NCBI GenBank assembly: GCA_946477805.1
Contig: CAMKZP010000247.1
Coordinates: forward strand, 1 to 6,003
Origin: an uncultured Enterobacter sp.
GTDB taxonomy: Bacteria > Pseudomonadota > Gammaproteobacteria > Enterobacterales > Enterobacteriaceae
Direction: 5' to 3'
Length of the DNA: 6,003 bases
Shown here: one piece after another, positions 5,505 to 6,003 of the stretch
Layout of the letters: every line of letters starts with the position of its first letter
Numbering within the stretch: the first letter of the stretch is position 1
Translations under genes and position numbers: made by a program
The notes under the pieces: model-generated
The model's database searches: none
What the model was told of the DNA's origin: nothing
What the model saw: only the letters and a program-made list of their open reading frames with translations

Positions 5505-5530
5505 GCCAGCCTTCGGGCTGGCTTTTTTTT
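5505..5530 (+). terminator. Rho-independent terminator of metK
   Basis: GCCAGCC (5505-5511), a TTCG tetraloop (5512-5515) and GGCTGGC (5516-5522) form a perfect 7-bp GC-rich stem followed by eight T (5523-5530). It begins 23 bases after the metK stop and isolates metK from galP. Confidence 0.97.
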
Positions 5531-5548
5531 GTCAGATGGCGGCAATCT

Positions 5549-5564
5549 TTGAAACCGCTTACAC
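5549..5564 (+). promoter_or_regulatory. Candidate distal Gal operator (GalR/GalS)
   Basis: TTGAAACCGCTTACAC matches the Gal operator pattern GTGTAANCGNTTACAC at 12 of its 14 defined positions, with a perfect right half. It is centred 182 bp upstream of the consensus operator at 5731-5746. Two operators bound by GalR dimers could loop the DNA, as in the gal operon, though there the spacing is about 113 bp. Occupancy is inferred. Confidence 0.5.
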
Positions 5565-5730
5565 CACGCCAAATATATCCCGCTTTCAGATTATTCTCTT
5601 TGCGCGATCGCCTTTCTTCTGCTGTTACATTTTCTTTCGGTTAAGTCTGAAATGTGCACTTTCGCGATGCGCATCACCTCGTTTACCTCTATATTTTCAA
5701 AGCTTTAATTATTTTTACGGTTCCACTCCA

Positions 5731-5746
5731 GTGTAACCGATTACAC
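5731..5746 (+). promoter_or_regulatory. Gal operator of galP (GalR/GalS)
   Basis: GTGTAACCGATTACAC matches every defined position of the GalR/GalS operator pattern. It is centred at -60.5 from the inferred start and lies 3 bases upstream of the CRP site, the arrangement of the external operator in gal-regulon promoters. Confidence 0.92.
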
Positions 5747-5749
5747 CAA

Positions 5750-5765
5750 TGTGATTTATCTCACA
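5750..5765 (+). promoter_or_regulatory. CRP (cAMP receptor protein) site of galP
   Basis: TGTGA-TTTATC-TCACA is a perfect match to the CRP half-sites with a 6-base spacer. Its centre is 41.5 bases before the inferred start near 5799, the class II activator position. It explains catabolite control of galactose uptake. Confidence 0.93.
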
Positions 5766-5786
5766 TATTTTTACGGGTCACTCACT

Positions 5787-5799
5787 TACCCTTAACATC
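5787..5799 (+). promoter_or_regulatory. galP -10 element and inferred start
   Basis: TACCCT (5787-5792) keeps the key T, A and final T of the -10 consensus and sits exactly where a start at 5799 with CRP at -41.5 needs it. There is no good -35 because the CRP site overlaps that position, as expected for a class II CRP-dependent promoter. Confidence 0.6.
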
Positions 5800-5830
5800 A
5801 ATAAAACTGATAACCCAACTGGAGGGCATA

Positions 5831-6003
5831 ATGCCTGACAATAAAAAACAGGGGCGTACGTCCAACAAGGCGATGACCTTCTTCGTCTGCTTCCTCGCCG
5901 CCCTGGCAGGATTACTTTTTGGCCTGGATATTGGCGTGATTGCCGGCGCACTGCCCTTCATCACCGATGAGTTCCAGATTAGCGCTCCCACCAAGGAGTG
6001 GGT
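5831..6003 (+). CDS. galP: Galactose:H+ symporter, N-terminal part (runs off the window)
   Basis: Inner-membrane MFS sugar permease that imports D-galactose (and some glucose) with protons. Only the first 57 codons are present. The sequence MPDNKKQGRTSNKAMTFFVC followed by a hydrophobic first helix (about residues 15-42, containing the FGLDIGVIAGALPFI signature of the sugar-porter family) matches the E. coli GalP start, with one extra residue in the short hydrophilic tail as I recall it. GGAGGG (5821-5826) lies 4 bases before ATG 5831. The upstream Gal operator and perfect CRP site confirm the gene as a gal-regulon member and separate it from paralogues such as araE and xylE. Confidence 0.95.
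   Translation, partial: MPDNKKQGRTSNKAMTFFVCFLAALAGLLFGLDIGVIAGALPFITDEFQISAPTKEW

Noticed and set aside
5666..5675. Palindrome GATGCGCATC, and GCGATCGC at 5604-5611, upstream of galP
   Set aside because: Short self-complementary words that occur often by chance; not placed at a recognisable promoter position.
5536..5736. 66-codon plus-strand frame between metK and galP
   Set aside because: It begins just after the metK terminator, lacks a ribosome site and runs into the Gal operator, so it is control-region DNA read by chance.

Overview
The window looks like chromosome of a member of the Enterobacteriaceae close to Escherichia, Enterobacter or Klebsiella. SpeB, SpeA, MetK and the start of GalP match, almost residue for residue, the E. 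coli proteins as I remember them, and the order speB-speA-yqgB / metK / galP is the E. coli order. What lies beyond speB differs: here it is the 3' end of an MFS transporter gene, where E. coli K-12 has loiP (yggG). I cannot name the genus from the sequence alone.

Layout. Bases 1-359 hold the C-terminal end of a plus-strand MFS permease. It converges on speB (363-1283, minus) with only 3 bases between the stop codons. The speB-speA spacer (1284-1546) holds a likely speB promoter, a hairpin with a U-run between that promoter and the speB start, and an inverted pair of REP-like palindromes just after speA. speA (1547-3523) and the tiny yqgB (3532-3663) follow on the minus strand, with the yqgB stop overlapping the speA ribosome binding site. 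Bases 3664-4326 separate the divergent speA and metK units. This stretch holds a relic of E. coli yqgC with a broken frame, an unlisted 47-codon minus-strand ORF behind a perfect Shine-Dalgarno sequence, overlapping hairpins at the end of that ORF, a candidate speA promoter, and the MetJ-box control region of metK. metK (4327-5481) ends in a textbook intrinsic terminator. The metK-galP spacer carries a consensus Gal operator, a perfect CRP site at -41.5, a second weaker Gal operator 182 bp upstream, and then the first 57 codons of galP.

How the genes work together. SpeA (arginine to agmatine) and SpeB (agmatine to putrescine plus urea) form one of the two bacterial routes to putrescine. MetK makes S-adenosylmethionine, which after decarboxylation supplies the aminopropyl group that turns putrescine into spermidine. 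The window therefore pairs both precursor arms of spermidine synthesis across one divergent promoter region. GalP is an unrelated sugar importer of the gal regulon.

The coding genes are ordinary core genes. The least explained part is the roughly 500-base speA leader, where the 47-codon ORF and its overlapping hairpins resemble a leader-peptide control region. This is a hypothesis only.
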